This document shows, piece by piece, positions 1 to 9,089 of a stretch of 64,000 nt of DNA. The notes below the pieces were generated by a model. It worked only from the letters and a program-made list of their open reading frames with translations, was not told the DNA's origin and searched no databases. Origin of the DNA: Arthrobacter sp. EPSL27 (GTDB lineage: Bacteria > Actinomycetota > Actinomycetes > Actinomycetales > Micrococcaceae); the NCBI RefSeq assembly GCF_001512305.1, contig NZ_LNUT01000003.1:1-64000 (forward strand), written 5' to 3'. Each line of letters begins with the position of its first letter. Position 1 is the first letter of the stretch. A program made the position numbers and the translations under genes.

Positions 1-1725
1 GTCCGCGGCAGCAGGCGGGGCCGTGGACCCGGACGGCGCAGCCGAGGTTGCCGGGGCCGAGGCGGAGGGGGTGGCCGCCCCGCCTGCTGCCGCGGACTCG
101 TCGGCGCCGGGGTTGAGCACCAGCTGCGGGGACACGGGAGAGCCCTTGGCCACGGAGCCGGCCATCACGGCGGCGGCCAGCGGGGACATCAGCACCTTGC
201 CCTGGCCGATCATCGAGGCGGCGTGCTCGGTGCCGGTGGCATCGCCGGGCACTGAGCCCAGGAACGCGCTGGCCCCCAGCGCGGGGGCCTCCACGGCCAC
301 ACCCAGGGACGTGGCGGCGGCCTCCAGCTGGCCCTGGCTGACGGTGTCGCGGGCGTTGATGAATGCCGTGTTGCAGGAGTGCGCGAACGCGTCCCGCAGC
401 GTCACGGAGCCCAGCGACGAGGCCGGGTAGCCCTCGGCGTTCTTGAAGGTCCGCCCGTCGACGGTCAGGGTGGCGGGGCACTCCACCGTGGAATCCGGGG
501 ACATGCCGTTGCGGATCATGGCCAGGGAATCCACGATCTTGAAAATGGACCCGGGAGCGTACTGCCCCAGCAGCGCGGTGTCGTAGCCGTTGCTGCCCGG
601 CCCCGAGGCGGCGGCCAGGACGGCGCCGCTGGACGGGCGGAGCGCCACAATGGCCGACGCCGGGCCCACCTTCGCCAGGACGTCCTCGGCCAGCTGCTGG
701 ATCTTCGGGTCCAGGGTGGTCCTGAGCGGCGTGCCCACCTTCATCGTGGCCTCGAACAGGAGCCGGCGGCCGCCGTTGAGCAGGGACTGGCGTTCCTCGG
801 CCGTGAGACCGCCCTTTTCGGCGAAGACCTGGATTCCGTGGCTGCCGCGCAGCTGCGCGTCGTATTGCTGCTGCAGCCCGCCGCTGCCCGTGGTGTCCCC
901 CGCTTGCAGCTCCCCGCCGGATTTCTCGATCTGTTCGGCGTTCGCTTCGGCGGCGGTGCCCAGCAGGGCGCGGGCAAAGGTGCGGGTGGGGGCCAAGGGA
1001 AGATAGTCGCGGATCGCGCGGGCGCCGGGAATCTCGCCGATCTGGTTGTCGGAAATGGTCCGGCCGTCCTCACGCAGCGTGATGGCGGTGACAAAGGCCT
1101 CGGGGCCTGCGGCCTGGACCTGCTGGACGTAGGCCGCCGGGTCAACGCCCACCAGTTCGGCGAGCTGCGTGGCGGACGCCGCCGGATCGGTCGATGCCAG
1201 CAGGGGTTTGTCGATGCCGACGTTCACGACGGACCGGTAGGTCACCAGCGGAACGTCGCCCGCACCCAGGATGTCGGCCCGCGCCGGGGACTGGGATGAG
1301 GTGCCGAGCACTTCGCCTTCCGCCAGGTGCGCCAGCAGCCCCGGCGTCCACACGGTCAGCCACTTGTCACCGGACTTCTTCAGCTGGGCGGTCACCATGT
1401 ACTTCCACTCGCCGGAGCCGATCTTCCAGCTGTAGTTCAACGGGACCGTGGCGGTGTCCTTGTCCAGTTTGAGTTCGCCGCTCTGGACCGCCGGCTTGGC
1501 CGGGTCCAGCTCCTTGAAGACCTCGTGGAGCTGCTCGTTGGCCGCGGCGGAGTCCTTGCCTTCAAAGGGCACGGCGCCGACGTCGAGCGCGGCAAGTGCG
1601 GACGCCAGCTGTTTCGCCGCGTCCTGCGCACCGGTGCGGCCATCGTCGCAGGACACCAGCGAGGCGCCAAGAATGAGCCCAATCAGGGCAGCTGAAAGTT
1701 TTGATGATTTCCCCATTCGCGCCAT
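1..1725 (-). CDS. Penicillin-binding lipoprotein, MecA-N type transpeptidase (partial)
   Basis: Class B penicillin-binding protein that would cross-link peptidoglycan outside the membrane. The coding sequence runs off the left edge, so the C-terminus is missing. The first residues form a lipoprotein signal with lipobox L-V-S-C near residue 26. An NTF2-like MecA-N domain follows, then a dimerisation domain, then the transpeptidase domain with the SxxK motif S-I-F-K (Ser393) and the SxN motif S-C-N (Ser450). The KTG motif is not reached. The last visible stretch is a Ser/Ala/Pro-rich segment around residues 545-575, an odd low-complexity insert or linker. ATG at 1725 is chosen because AGGGG lies 5 bases upstream; ATG at 1716 is an alternative. 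It lies just upstream of, and on the same strand as, the response-regulator gene that ends at 1784. Confidence 0.85.
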   Translation of the reverse strand, partial: MARMGKSSKLSAALIGLILGASLVSCDDGRTGAQDAAKQLASALAALDVGAVPFEGKDSAAANEQLHEVFKELDPAKPAVQSGELKLDKDTATVPLNYSWKIGSGEWKYMVTAQLKKSGDKWLTVWTPGLLAHLAEGEVLGTSSQSPARADILGAGDVPLVTYRSVVNVGIDKPLLASTDPAASATQLAELVGVDPAAYVQQVQAAGPEAFVTAITLREDGRTISDNQIGEIPGARAIRDYLPLAPTRTFARALLGTAAEANAEQIEKSGGELQAGDTTGSGGLQQQYDAQLRGSHGIQVFAEKGGLTAEERQSLLNGGRRLLFEATMKVGTPLRTTLDPKIQQLAEDVLAKVGPASAIVALRPSSGAVLAAASGPGSNGYDTALLGQYAPGSIFKIVDSLAMIRNGMSPDSTVECPATLTVDGRTFKNAEGYPASSLGSVTLRDAFAHSCNTAFINARDTVSQGQLEAAATSLGVAVEAPALGASAFLGSVPGDATGTEHAASMIGQGKVLMSPLAAAVMAGSVAKGSPVSPQLVLNPGADESAAAGGAATPSASAPATSAAPSGSTAPPAAAD

Positions 1726-1783
1726 TATGCCCCCTGCCGCGGACAAAGCGGCTGTCATGAAGGCCCGGAACCGGGAACCGGGT

Positions 1784-2440
1784 TCAGAAGCGGCGGATGA
1801 TCCGGCGCTGCGTGGCCACGGAAATGGCGGCGGTGCGGTTGTCCACCCCGAGCTTGCCGTAGATGTGCACCAGGTGCGTTTTGACTGTTGCCTCCGAGAT
1901 AAACAGCTGCCTGGCGATGGCCCGGTTGCCCAGGCCGGTGGCGACCAGTTCCAGCAGCTGGATCTCGCGGGCGGACAGGGCCGGTTCCGGATTGCGGATC
2001 CGGCCCAGCAGGCGGGCGGCCACCTCCGGGGCCAGCGCGGTCTGGCCTGCCGCGGCGGCCACCACCGCCTGCCGGATCTGTTCCGGCGGCGCGTCTTTGA
2101 GCATGTAGCCGCTGGCGCCCGCTTCCACCGCGGCGAGAATGTCGGCGTCGGAGTCGTAGGTGGTGAGGATGAGCACCGGCGGGGCAGGCTGCCCGGCGTC
2201 GCCCGCCTTGATCCTGCCGGTCGCCGTGACGCCGTCCATGCCCGCGCCCATCTGCAGGTCCATCAGCACGACGTCGGCCGGCTCGCCGAGGGTGTGGAGC
2301 CGGGACAGCTCGGCCAGGGCCGCGCCGCCGTCCGCCGCTTCCGCGGCCACGGTGATGCCCTCGAAGTCGCTCAGCATTGCCCGCAGCCCGGCCCGGACCA
2401 CGGGGTGGTCATCGACCAGAAGCACGCGGATGTCGTTCAC
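1784..2440 (-). CDS. NarL/LuxR-family response regulator
   Basis: DNA-binding response regulator of 218 residues. The receiver domain (about 3-120) has the acidic pair D10-D11, the likely phosphoacceptor Asp61 in V-L-M-D-L, a conserved Thr at 93-94 and Lys115 in Y-M-L-K-D. The C-terminal LuxR-type helix-turn-helix (about 150-205) contains the usual L-S-A-R-E start and A-T-V-K-T-H recognition helix. Its start overlaps the histidine kinase stop by 4 bases (ATGA), so the two are translationally coupled. The pair is divergent from an ABC permease/ATPase pair, and such cassettes commonly sense cell-envelope stress or peptides. The target here is inferred, not known. Confidence 0.93.
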   Translation of the reverse strand: MNDIRVLLVDDHPVVRAGLRAMLSDFEGITVAAEAADGGAALAELSRLHTLGEPADVVLMDLQMGAGMDGVTATGRIKAGDAGQPAPPVLILTTYDSDADILAAVEAGASGYMLKDAPPEQIRQAVVAAAAGQTALAPEVAARLLGRIRNPEPALSAREIQLLELVATGLGNRAIARQLFISEATVKTHLVHIYGKLGVDNRTAAISVATQRRIIRRF

Positions 2441-3825
2441 GGTTCGTTCCTGTCAGCGGCGTTCCGGGCAGCAGAGTCGGCAACAGGGGAGGTCCCAACG
2501 GAGGTGTTGGCAAGCGGCAGCCGGATGGCCACCACCGTTCCCTCGCCGGGGGCCGATTCGATGTCCAGGCTGCCGGCCAGCGCCGCCACGCGTTCCCGGA
2601 GCGATTTCAGCCCGTATCCGGAGCCGTCGGGCCGCCCGGCGGGATCGACGGCCGCCGCGGGGTCAAAGCCGGCACCGTCGTCGTAGATGTCCATCGCCAC
2701 TTCGCTGCCCAGGAAGGACAGGGTCACGACGGCGGTCTCCGCTTTGGCGTGCACCCACACGTTCGCAAGGCTTGCCTGCGCGGCCCGCAGCAGGGTGGTG
2801 CGGTACGGGTTGGGCAGCTCCACCGGGGTTCCTTCCAGGTCGAAGCGGCACCGCAGGCGGGTGCCGCGGGCGGCTGCCTCGGTTTCGGTCTTCTCGCAGA
2901 GCCGGCGCAGGCTGTTGACCAGGGGGTCCTCCGCTGCTGCCGCCTCGGGGTTCCCGGCGTTTTCCGAAAGGTCCGGCGGCTGGAGGCCGCGGACGAAGTT
3001 CCGGGCCTCAGCCAGGTTGGCCGACGCGGTTTCCTGGACGGTGCGGAGACGGTCGCGGGCCGCGTCAGTGTCCCCGCCGTCGAGGGCCTTTTCCGCCGAG
3101 CGGCCCATCAGCACGATGCTGGAAAAGCCCTGGGCCAGGGTGTCGTGGATTTCGCGGGCCAGCCGTGCCCGTTCCGCCAGTGTGCCGGCGTCGTGCTGGC
3201 TGCGGGCAAGTTCGGCGCGGGTGCGGCGGAGCTCCTCGGCGGCGAGGCGCTGGTTTTCCGCCTCCAGATAGAGCGCCCGGTACGCCAGCCCGGTCACCAC
3301 GGCAAAGGCCGCCCCGAACATCGGTCCCAGGACCATGGGCAACTGAAGCGCACCCCCTGCGGCCCCGGCGTTATGGAACCACAGCGCCACCACCACCAGC
3401 ACCGTGCTCAAGGCGATCGCCGGCAAAGCCAGCCTCCGCGGCAGGATGTGCAGCTGCAGGAAGAAGAGCGGGAACGCCAGCCACACGAAGTCGGCGCTGG
3501 CCCAGATCAGCAGCAGCCACAGCAGGCAGACAGCCCCCAGCCACAGCCGGGAATAGGGCCGGGGATCGAACTGCGACGGGTCCGTGGAGTGCCGTTTTTC
3601 GAGCACGGTGCCCAGGACGTAGACGGTGGCGAGGACCAGCGCCAGGCACGCGGCGATCCAGTCCGTGCCCTCGAGGCCTGCTCCCACCAGCCGCACCACG
3701 GCGACCACCAGGAGGACGGCGAACCCGCTGTGCAGGCACACGCGGAGGATGCGCAGGATCACGGCGGCATCAGTGGTGCCGGCCGAAGAGGCCCCTCCCG
3801 GTGCTGTGCGAGCCCTTCCGTCCAT
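2437..3825 (-). CDS. Sensor histidine kinase, HisKA_3 (NarX/DesK-like)
   Basis: Membrane histidine kinase partner of the adjacent response regulator. From ATG 3825 it has 462 residues. The N-terminal half has about five hydrophobic segments (residues 24-180) and no large extracellular loop, typical of intramembrane-sensing kinases. A coiled-coil-like stretch near 185-215 leads to the HisKA_3 dimerisation domain with phosphoacceptor His227 in A-R-E-I-H-D-T-L. The HATPase domain shows N-box-like residues and the D-D-G-A-G-F and G-Y-G-L-K-S-L motifs. The frame stays open upstream to 3990, but that extension crosses the divergent promoter region and is rejected. The ribosome site for 3825 is very close to the ATG, so the exact start is not certain. 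Confidence 0.9.
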   Translation of the reverse strand: MDGRARTAPGGASSAGTTDAAVILRILRVCLHSGFAVLLVVAVVRLVGAGLEGTDWIAACLALVLATVYVLGTVLEKRHSTDPSQFDPRPYSRLWLGAVCLLWLLLIWASADFVWLAFPLFFLQLHILPRRLALPAIALSTVLVVVALWFHNAGAAGGALQLPMVLGPMFGAAFAVVTGLAYRALYLEAENQRLAAEELRRTRAELARSQHDAGTLAERARLAREIHDTLAQGFSSIVLMGRSAEKALDGGDTDAARDRLRTVQETASANLAEARNFVRGLQPPDLSENAGNPEAAAAEDPLVNSLRRLCEKTETEAAARGTRLRCRFDLEGTPVELPNPYRTTLLRAAQASLANVWVHAKAETAVVTLSFLGSEVAMDIYDDGAGFDPAAAVDPAGRPDGSGYGLKSLRERVAALAGSLDIESAPGEGTVVAIRLPLANTSVGTSPVADSAARNAADRNEP

Positions 3826-3885
3826 CCCTTCAGCGTAGTGCCGGACCGGGCGCGATCCACCCGAAATCCCGGCCGCCCGGCCACG

Positions 3886-3903
3886 ATCAACCTTTTGGTT
3901 GAT
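3886..3903. promoter_or_regulatory. Candidate operator palindrome between kinase and ABC operons
   Basis: An 18-bp perfect inverted repeat (ATCAACC, four T, GGTTGAT) lies in the divergent intergenic region. A further TCAACC half-site follows at about 3911-3916. Size and symmetry fit a LuxR-family response-regulator site, and autoregulation plus control of the ABC genes would be expected. Binding is inferred from position only. Confidence 0.45.
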
Positions 3904-4013
3904 GCCCGGGTCAACCGCCCGGACCGGCACAGCCAACCCCGCGGGCGATGTCCGGACAGCAGGGCCGCGGAAAGCTGGTAAACACAGCAACCATCCCCTC
4001 GAAAAGGACCCCC

Positions 4014-5117
4014 ATGTACCTCGCTCTCCGCGATCTCCGCTTCGCCAAAGGACGCTTTCTCCTGATGGGCGGAGTCGTCGCGCTCATCACCCTGCTCCTG
4101 GTGCTGCTCTCGGGCCTCACCGCGGGCCTGGGAAACCAGTCGACATCGGCCCTCGCCGCCCTGCCGGCGGACCGGATTGTCTTCGGCGCCCCCGCCGGGG
4201 AGACCGCCAAGGCGTCCTTCACCGAGTCGGAAGTCAGCCGCGGCCAACTGACGGAGTGGGCCGCACGTGAAGGGGTGGCCCGTGCCGGCCTCCTGGGCAT
4301 CAGCCAGGGCCGGTTCCAGGCGATGGGCGCCGGCGGAGCCCCGTCCGGAACGGCCAGTGTTGCCGTCTTCGGGAGCGAAGGCGGCGGTGCCGGCATGCTG
4401 TCTCCCGTCCCGGTGGCCGAGGGCACGGTGGTGGTCGGAAGCACCCTGGCCCGGGAACTCGACCTGCAGCCCGGCAGCAGCGCCGCCGTGGGCGGCACCG
4501 ATCTGACCGTGTCCGCCGTCGTTCCGGACCAGTGGTACGCCCACACCGGCGTTGTCTGGACCACCCTCGGCGACTGGCGGAAGCTGGCGCACCTTCCCGG
4601 CGGTGACGCCGCAGCGACCGTCATCGCCGTCACCGCCGAGGAGGGGGCCGGGCCCGACGCCGCTGCCGCCGATTCCGCGGCCGGAACCACCAGCACCACC
4701 CGGGACGGCTCGTTCCAGGCCCTGGGTTCCTACAAAAGCGAAAACGGTTCCCTCCTCCTGATGCAGGCCTTCCTGTACGGGATCTCCGCCCTGGTGATCG
4801 TGGCCTTCCTGACGGTGTGGACCGTGCAGCGCACCCGGGACGTCGCCGTCCTCAGGGCCCTCGGCGGTTCCCCCGCTTACATCCTGAGGGACGCCATGGT
4901 CCAGGCCGGCGTTGTGCTCCTCGCGGGCGCTGCGGCCGGCGGCCGGGCCGCCGCGGCCGGAGGCGCCCTGGCCGCCGGGGCCGTCCCGTTCCTGCTGACA
5001 GCCCAAACCACCCTGGTGCCCGTGGCCGGCGTGGTTGTCCTGGGCCTTGCCGGGGCGGCGCTGGCCGTCCGGGGCATTGCCAGGGTGGATCCGCTCCTGG
5101 CCCTCGGCGGCAACTAG
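4014..5117 (+). CDS. ABC transporter permease, FtsX/MacB-like
   Basis: Membrane subunit of an ABC exporter, 367 residues. One transmembrane helix near residues 15-38 is followed by an extracytoplasmic domain of about 200 residues. Three C-terminal helices follow (roughly 246-266, 295-320 and 325-345), with the FtsX motif around R-D-V-A-V-L-R-A-L-G-G. This is the MacB/DevC-type topology used for mechanotransmission rather than bulk transport. ATG 4014 has AAAAGGA 5 bases upstream and is preferred over an in-frame ATG at 3948. The ATPase gene follows after 39 bases. Divergence from a two-component system suggests regulated export or envelope-stress defence. Confidence 0.88.
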   Translation: MYLALRDLRFAKGRFLLMGGVVALITLLLVLLSGLTAGLGNQSTSALAALPADRIVFGAPAGETAKASFTESEVSRGQLTEWAAREGVARAGLLGISQGRFQAMGAGGAPSGTASVAVFGSEGGGAGMLSPVPVAEGTVVVGSTLARELDLQPGSSAAVGGTDLTVSAVVPDQWYAHTGVVWTTLGDWRKLAHLPGGDAAATVIAVTAEEGAGPDAAAADSAAGTTSTTRDGSFQALGSYKSENGSLLLMQAFLYGISALVIVAFLTVWTVQRTRDVAVLRALGGSPAYILRDAMVQAGVVLLAGAAAGGRAAAAGGALAAGAVPFLLTAQTTLVPVAGVVVLGLAGAALAVRGIARVDPLLALGGN

Positions 5118-5156
5118 CCCGCTTCCCGACCGAATATTCCTAGAAAGGCACATATC

Positions 5157-5858
5157 GTGAACACCGCACTGGACCTCGTCAATGTCACGCTCGAATACCC
5201 GGACGGCGACAGCACCCTCAAAGCGCTCGACGCCGTCAACCTCAGCATCGGAGCGGGGGAATTCCTGTCCCTCGTCGGCCCCTCCGGATCGGGGAAGTCG
5301 TCCCTGCTGGCCGTTGCCGCCACGCTGGTCAGCCCCACGGCGGGCCGCGTGCTGGTCGGAGGGGTGGATGCGGGGGAGCTGTCCGAGGCGGACCGCACCG
5401 CCCTGCGCCGGGACAGGATCGGCATCGTGTTCCAGCAGCCCAACCTCCTGCCGTCGCTGACGGCGTTGGAGCAACTGGTGATCGGGGACCACCTGCGCGG
5501 CAAACCGGCCGGCCCGGCCGCCCGGCGCGCCGCCGGGCTGCTGGACCTCGTCGGCCTCGCCCCCGCAGCGGGCAAACGGCCCCACCAGCTCTCCGGCGGC
5601 CAGCGTCAGCGGGTCAACATTGCCCGGGCCCTGATGGGGGACCCCGCCGTCCTCCTGGTGGACGAGCCCACGGCCGCCCTGGACCAGGAACGGAGCGCGG
5701 CCATCGTGGGGCTGTTGCGGCAGGTCACCGACGAGTTCGGGGTGGCGACGGTCATGGTCACCCACGACACGGGGTTTGTGCCGCTGACGGATTCAGTGGC
5801 CACCATGCGCGACGGCAGGCTCTCGGCCAGGGAAACCGTCGGGGCCGCGGCGGCCTGA
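5157..5858 (+). CDS. ABC transporter ATP-binding protein, LolD/MacB type
   Basis: ATPase of 233 residues that pairs with the permease just upstream. The Walker A motif G-P-S-G-S-G-K-S-S is at residues 41-49, the Q-loop in V-F-Q-Q-P-N, the signature L-S-G-G-Q at 145-149, Walker B with Asp169-Glu170, and the switch His in V-T-H-D. The start is GTG with AGAAAGG upstream. It ends 10 bases before the convergent oxidoreductase gene. The substrate of the exporter cannot be deduced from the sequence. Confidence 0.93.
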   Translation: MNTALDLVNVTLEYPDGDSTLKALDAVNLSIGAGEFLSLVGPSGSGKSSLLAVAATLVSPTAGRVLVGGVDAGELSEADRTALRRDRIGIVFQQPNLLPSLTALEQLVIGDHLRGKPAGPAARRAAGLLDLVGLAPAAGKRPHQLSGGQRQRVNIARALMGDPAVLLVDEPTAALDQERSAAIVGLLRQVTDEFGVATVMVTHDTGFVPLTDSVATMRDGRLSARETVGAAAA

Positions 5859-5868
5859 GCCCCGGCGG

Positions 5869-7314
5869 CTAGCCGTCGATCCCGAGCTCTGGCACGGCCA
5901 GGCCGAATATGTCCTTCAAGGCATATTTTGCTGCGTGGAACCCGGGCATCCCGGTCACTCCGGGGCCCGGCGGGGTCGAGGAGGAGCACAGGTATACACC
6001 GGGCAGGGGAGTCCGCCAGGGGACCGGACCCGCCACGGGCCGGCGGAGCATCCCGCGCAGGTCCATGAGGCCCGCACTGAAGTCCCCGCCGACGTAGTTC
6101 TCGTTGTAGTCCGCCAGGCCGGCGGCGGTGGTCACCTGGTGGCTGACCACCAGGTCGCGGAACCCCGGGGCGAAGCGCTCCAGCTGGGCGATCACCGCCC
6201 CGGCCATGTCCACGCTGGAGCCGGACGGCACGTGGCAGTAGGTCCACAGGACGTGCCGGCCCCCGGGGGCGCGGCCCGAGTCGAAGCGGGACGGCTGGGA
6301 GACCAGGACGTAGGGGCGTTCCGGATGGCGCCCTGCGGCGACCACGTTTTCCGCCTCGGCCATCTCCGCGCGGGTTCCGCCCACGTGGACCGTGCCGGCG
6401 TCGGCCAGCCCGGGCGCCGCCCACGGGACCGGGCCGGAAAGAATGAAGTCGACTTTGCAGGCCGCGTCTCCGAAGCGGAACGCCCCAAGCGCGCTGCGGT
6501 ACCGGTCGGGGAGCTTTCCCTCCGCCAGGGCCAGCAGTCCGGGCGGGGCCACATCCAGCAGCGTGGCCTTAACCGGGGGCAGCTCGGCCAGGGAGCCGAT
6601 CCGTGCGCCGGTCTCCACCGCCCCGCCGTGCGCTTCGATGTCCGCCACCATGGCCTCCGCGATCGCCGCGGAGCCGCCCGCCGGGACGGGCCAGCCCACC
6701 GTGTGGGCCAGCATTCCCAGCATGAGGCCGGCGCCGGCCGCGGCCGGTGCCGGGAGCCGGGCGACGGCATGCGCGGCGACGCCGGTCAGCAGCGCCGGCG
6801 CCAGGTCCTCGCGGAACCGCAGCCCCCACAGCGGCGACCCCTGCTCCAGAACCCGGGCGCCGAACAGGGCGGCCGCCACGGGGTCGCGCGGTATCCGCAG
6901 GAGCTGGTTCAGCGTCAGGTCCGCCACGCCGTCCGCGCGCTGGACCAGGGGTGCCATCAGGCGCCCGAACGCGGCTCCGTCGCGCCCCAGCCCGGCAACC
7001 GTCCGCTCCAGTGAGTGGTAGGCCAGGGCCGCCCGGCCGCCGTCGAGCGGGGTGCCGTAGGAGACCTCGGGAACCTCCAGCCGGACCCGCCGGGACAGCT
7101 CGAACTCCCGGAAGAACGGGGAGGCCAGGGCCATCGGATGCACCGCCGAGCAGATATCGTGCCAGTGCCCGGGCTCCATGAGTTCGGCCGTGCGCAGCCC
7201 GCCGCCGGCCGTGGGCGCCGCCTCGTAGACGTGCACCTTCAGTCCGGCCCGGGCGAGGGTTACCGCCGCGGCGAGCCCGTTCGGTCCTGAGCCGACCACT
7301 GCGACGTCAGGCAT
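5869..7314 (-). CDS. FAD-dependent oxidoreductase, phytoene-desaturase-like
   Basis: Flavoprotein of 481 residues of the NAD(P)/FAD amine-oxidase/CrtI superfamily. The N-terminal Rossmann motif G-S-G-P-N-G is at residues 8-13, followed by an acidic E in V-Y-E-A-A-P. A C-terminal P-G-V-Y-L-C-S-S-S-T-P-P-G segment binds FAD in the family. There are no neighbouring carotenoid genes, so a CrtI role is not supported; in many actinobacteria such proteins are annotated only as NAD(P)/FAD oxidoreductases. ATG 7314 lies inside the end of the upstream glycosyltransferase gene (8-base overlap), so the two are probably translated together. A longer frame to 7446 is an artefact of that overlap. Confidence 0.85.
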   Translation of the reverse strand: MPDVAVVGSGPNGLAAAVTLARAGLKVHVYEAAPTAGGGLRTAELMEPGHWHDICSAVHPMALASPFFREFELSRRVRLEVPEVSYGTPLDGGRAALAYHSLERTVAGLGRDGAAFGRLMAPLVQRADGVADLTLNQLLRIPRDPVAAALFGARVLEQGSPLWGLRFREDLAPALLTGVAAHAVARLPAPAAAGAGLMLGMLAHTVGWPVPAGGSAAIAEAMVADIEAHGGAVETGARIGSLAELPPVKATLLDVAPPGLLALAEGKLPDRYRSALGAFRFGDAACKVDFILSGPVPWAAPGLADAGTVHVGGTRAEMAEAENVVAAGRHPERPYVLVSQPSRFDSGRAPGGRHVLWTYCHVPSGSSVDMAGAVIAQLERFAPGFRDLVVSHQVTTAAGLADYNENYVGGDFSAGLMDLRGMLRRPVAGPVPWRTPLPGVYLCSSSTPPGPGVTGMPGFHAAKYALKDIFGLAVPELGIDG

Positions 7315-8776
7315 CCGCCGGCACCTTGCGCCAGGGCAGCACGGAGGCCGACGGGCGGAGCAGGTCCACCCGGAACTTATCCGGTGCGCCGTCGAACGGG
7401 CCGCCCTGCGGATCGTCCGTGCCGTGCCGGCGCACCACGTCGTCACGGGGCTCCCAGATGTCCCACGCCACCCGCACCATCAGGTAACCGGTGGCCATCA
7501 TGTGGAACACCACGGCGAGCACGTAGTAGGGCATATCAATATTGTGCTGCGCCACCCCGCCGCTGGTCACCTGCCCGAGGTACATCCAGACCGCCGCCCA
7601 GTGCAGCGCCTCGAACGTCTGCCAGACCAGGAAGTCCCGCCACCGCGGCCGGGCCAGTGCCAGCAGCGGGATGAGCCAGATGACGAACTGGGGGGAGTAG
7701 ACCTTGTTGGTCAGGATGAACGCGGCAACAATCAGGAAGGCGAGCTGCGCCATCCGGGGCCGCCTCGGTGCGGTGAGGGCCAGGACCCCGATCAGCACAC
7801 AGGCCAGCACAAAGAGGTTCAAGGCCGCGCCGTTGATGAATTCAGGCTGCAACGGCGCCCAGCCCAGCCGGCCGGCCACCAGGTTGTAGGCGAACCAGGG
7901 CGAGCTGTAGCCCGCGGGCCGGTCCTGGGTGAACTGGTAGAAGTATTTCCAGCCCTCGGTGTTGGACACGGCCACAGGCAGGTTGACGGCCAGCCACGCT
8001 GCGGCGGCGGCACCGGCGGTGACGAGGATGGCCCGGATCTTCCCCGTCCGCAACGCCAGGAGCAGCACTGCACCCAGGATCAGCACGGGGTAGAGCTTGG
8101 TTGCGGTGCCCAGGCCGATGAAGATTCCGGCCAGCAGGGGCTTGTTGCGGGAGAAGCAGTACATGCCGACGGCGAGCAGCCCCACGGCCCACATGTCCCA
8201 GTTGATGGCTCCGGCGAGGATGATGCCCGGTGCCACCGCCACCATTGCCGCGTCCCACATCCGGCGGCGCGCCATCCGCGCCGTGGCAAGCACGGTGACC
8301 ACCCAGACCGCGGCGATAAGGGCGGCGTTGAGATCGAAGTAGGCCAGGATACGGGCAGCCGACACGCCCTCCCCGGGAACCAGCAAAGCCGTGACGCCGG
8401 CGATCCACCCCATCAGGACGGGATACTCAAAGAACGTTCCCGGCGTGATGAAAGGGAAGGCGCCGTCCCCGAGGCCCCGGTTCTTGAACAGTTCCGGGAA
8501 GTCCGAGTAGCAGGTCGCGTAGAACTGGCCCGGCGTTTCCCACCCGTTGACGCGGCAGTAGGACTTGAGGACTATTCCGGTCACGGCGGCCAGGACGGTG
8601 AGCAGGATCAGGACACGTTCCACCGTGAAAAACCCGGGGGACACAATGCCGGGGGCTGAACGGCGACCCAAGGGACCGCCCACCAGTTCCGTGAAATTCC
8701 TCAGCAGGTGGTCGCTGCGGCTCGGGATGACCAGTCGCACACGACGGCGGTGCTCCGGCGGCTTTGTCTCCTGCAT
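7307..8776 (-). CDS. GT87/DUF2029-like membrane glycosyltransferase
   Basis: Polytopic membrane protein of 489 residues with about ten hydrophobic segments. It resembles the GT-C fold DUF2029/GT87 family (relatives of mycobacterial polyprenyl-phosphomannose mannosyltransferases). Features include an early extracytoplasmic loop with conserved acidic and aromatic residues (F-F-E-Y-P-V) and an N-W-D-M-W segment after the fourth helix. Donor and acceptor cannot be assigned. It overlaps the downstream oxidoreductase by 8 bases. The ribosome site is poor (AGGGG almost adjacent to ATG), so the first residues are uncertain. A strong hairpin at 8864-8891 separates it from the small gene upstream. Confidence 0.8.
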   Translation of the reverse strand: MQETKPPEHRRRVRLVIPSRSDHLLRNFTELVGGPLGRRSAPGIVSPGFFTVERVLILLTVLAAVTGIVLKSYCRVNGWETPGQFYATCYSDFPELFKNRGLGDGAFPFITPGTFFEYPVLMGWIAGVTALLVPGEGVSAARILAYFDLNAALIAAVWVVTVLATARMARRRMWDAAMVAVAPGIILAGAINWDMWAVGLLAVGMYCFSRNKPLLAGIFIGLGTATKLYPVLILGAVLLLALRTGKIRAILVTAGAAAAAWLAVNLPVAVSNTEGWKYFYQFTQDRPAGYSSPWFAYNLVAGRLGWAPLQPEFINGAALNLFVLACVLIGVLALTAPRRPRMAQLAFLIVAAFILTNKVYSPQFVIWLIPLLALARPRWRDFLVWQTFEALHWAAVWMYLGQVTSGGVAQHNIDMPYYVLAVVFHMMATGYLMVRVAWDIWEPRDDVVRRHGTDDPQGGPFDGAPDKFRVDLLRPSASVLPWRKVPADA

Positions 8777-8863
8777 GCCCCTGAGCTTACCGGGGCGGTT
8801 GCGCCGCGCCGCGCCGCGCCGGGCGGGAGGCTCAACGGTGGGGGAAATACAGGGTTAAACGGG

Positions 8864-8891
8864 GGAGCCCACGCGTCGCCGCGTGGGCTCC
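8864..8891 (-). terminator. Perfect 12-bp hairpin downstream of the 46-residue small gene
   Basis: Arms 8864-8875 and 8880-8891 are perfectly complementary around a TCGC loop. Read on the minus strand, the hairpin lies 58 bases after the stop of the small gene ending at 8949, with GTTT following the stem. The T-tract is short, so it could act as a terminator or a 3-prime stabilising hairpin. Confidence 0.6.
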
Positions 8892-8948
8892 TTGCGGATC
8901 AATTCCAGGGTCAGTCATCCGTTCCTCCTTCTACGGCAGGGCCGTGGC

Positions 8949-9089
8949 TCAGCGGATGAGTCCCATCTGGTGCATAACGACATAGGCGTCTTCACGCTTC
9001 TGGTCCAGGAGTTGTCCGTTGAACAGCGTCGTGTGCCGTGGAGCCGGCTGGAGGGCCAGGCGCAGGAGGAGCTGGAGTCTCTGCTTCAT
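8949..9089 (-). CDS. Small 46-residue protein of unknown function
   Basis: I do not recognise this protein. ATG 9089 is preceded by GGGAGGTGA with 5 bases spacing, one of the best ribosome binding sites in the window, so the frame is probably translated. The peptide is basic at the start (M-K-Q-R), Leu-rich over residues 5-13, then polar, and ends in M-G-L-I-R. An in-frame GTG at 9152 with AAAGG would give 67 residues and is a weaker alternative. A perfect hairpin follows at 8864-8891. Upstream, 9190-9258 can form several short stems, suggesting a structured leader. Neighbouring genes give no clue to function. Confidence 0.55.
   Translation of the reverse strand: MKQRLQLLLRLALQPAPRHTTLFNGQLLDQKREDAYVVMHQMGLIR

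Noticed and set aside
379..1299. Long plus-strand frame opposite the penicillin-binding protein
   Set aside because: It is the antisense of a well-supported coding region; high GC leaves antisense frames open.
3759..5765. 668-codon minus-strand frame opposite the ABC genes
   Set aside because: Antisense shadow of the permease and ATPase, whose domains are unambiguous.
8801..8820. GCCGC pentamer run upstream of the GT87-like gene
   Set aside because: A short low-complexity run typical of high-GC DNA; no functional signal.
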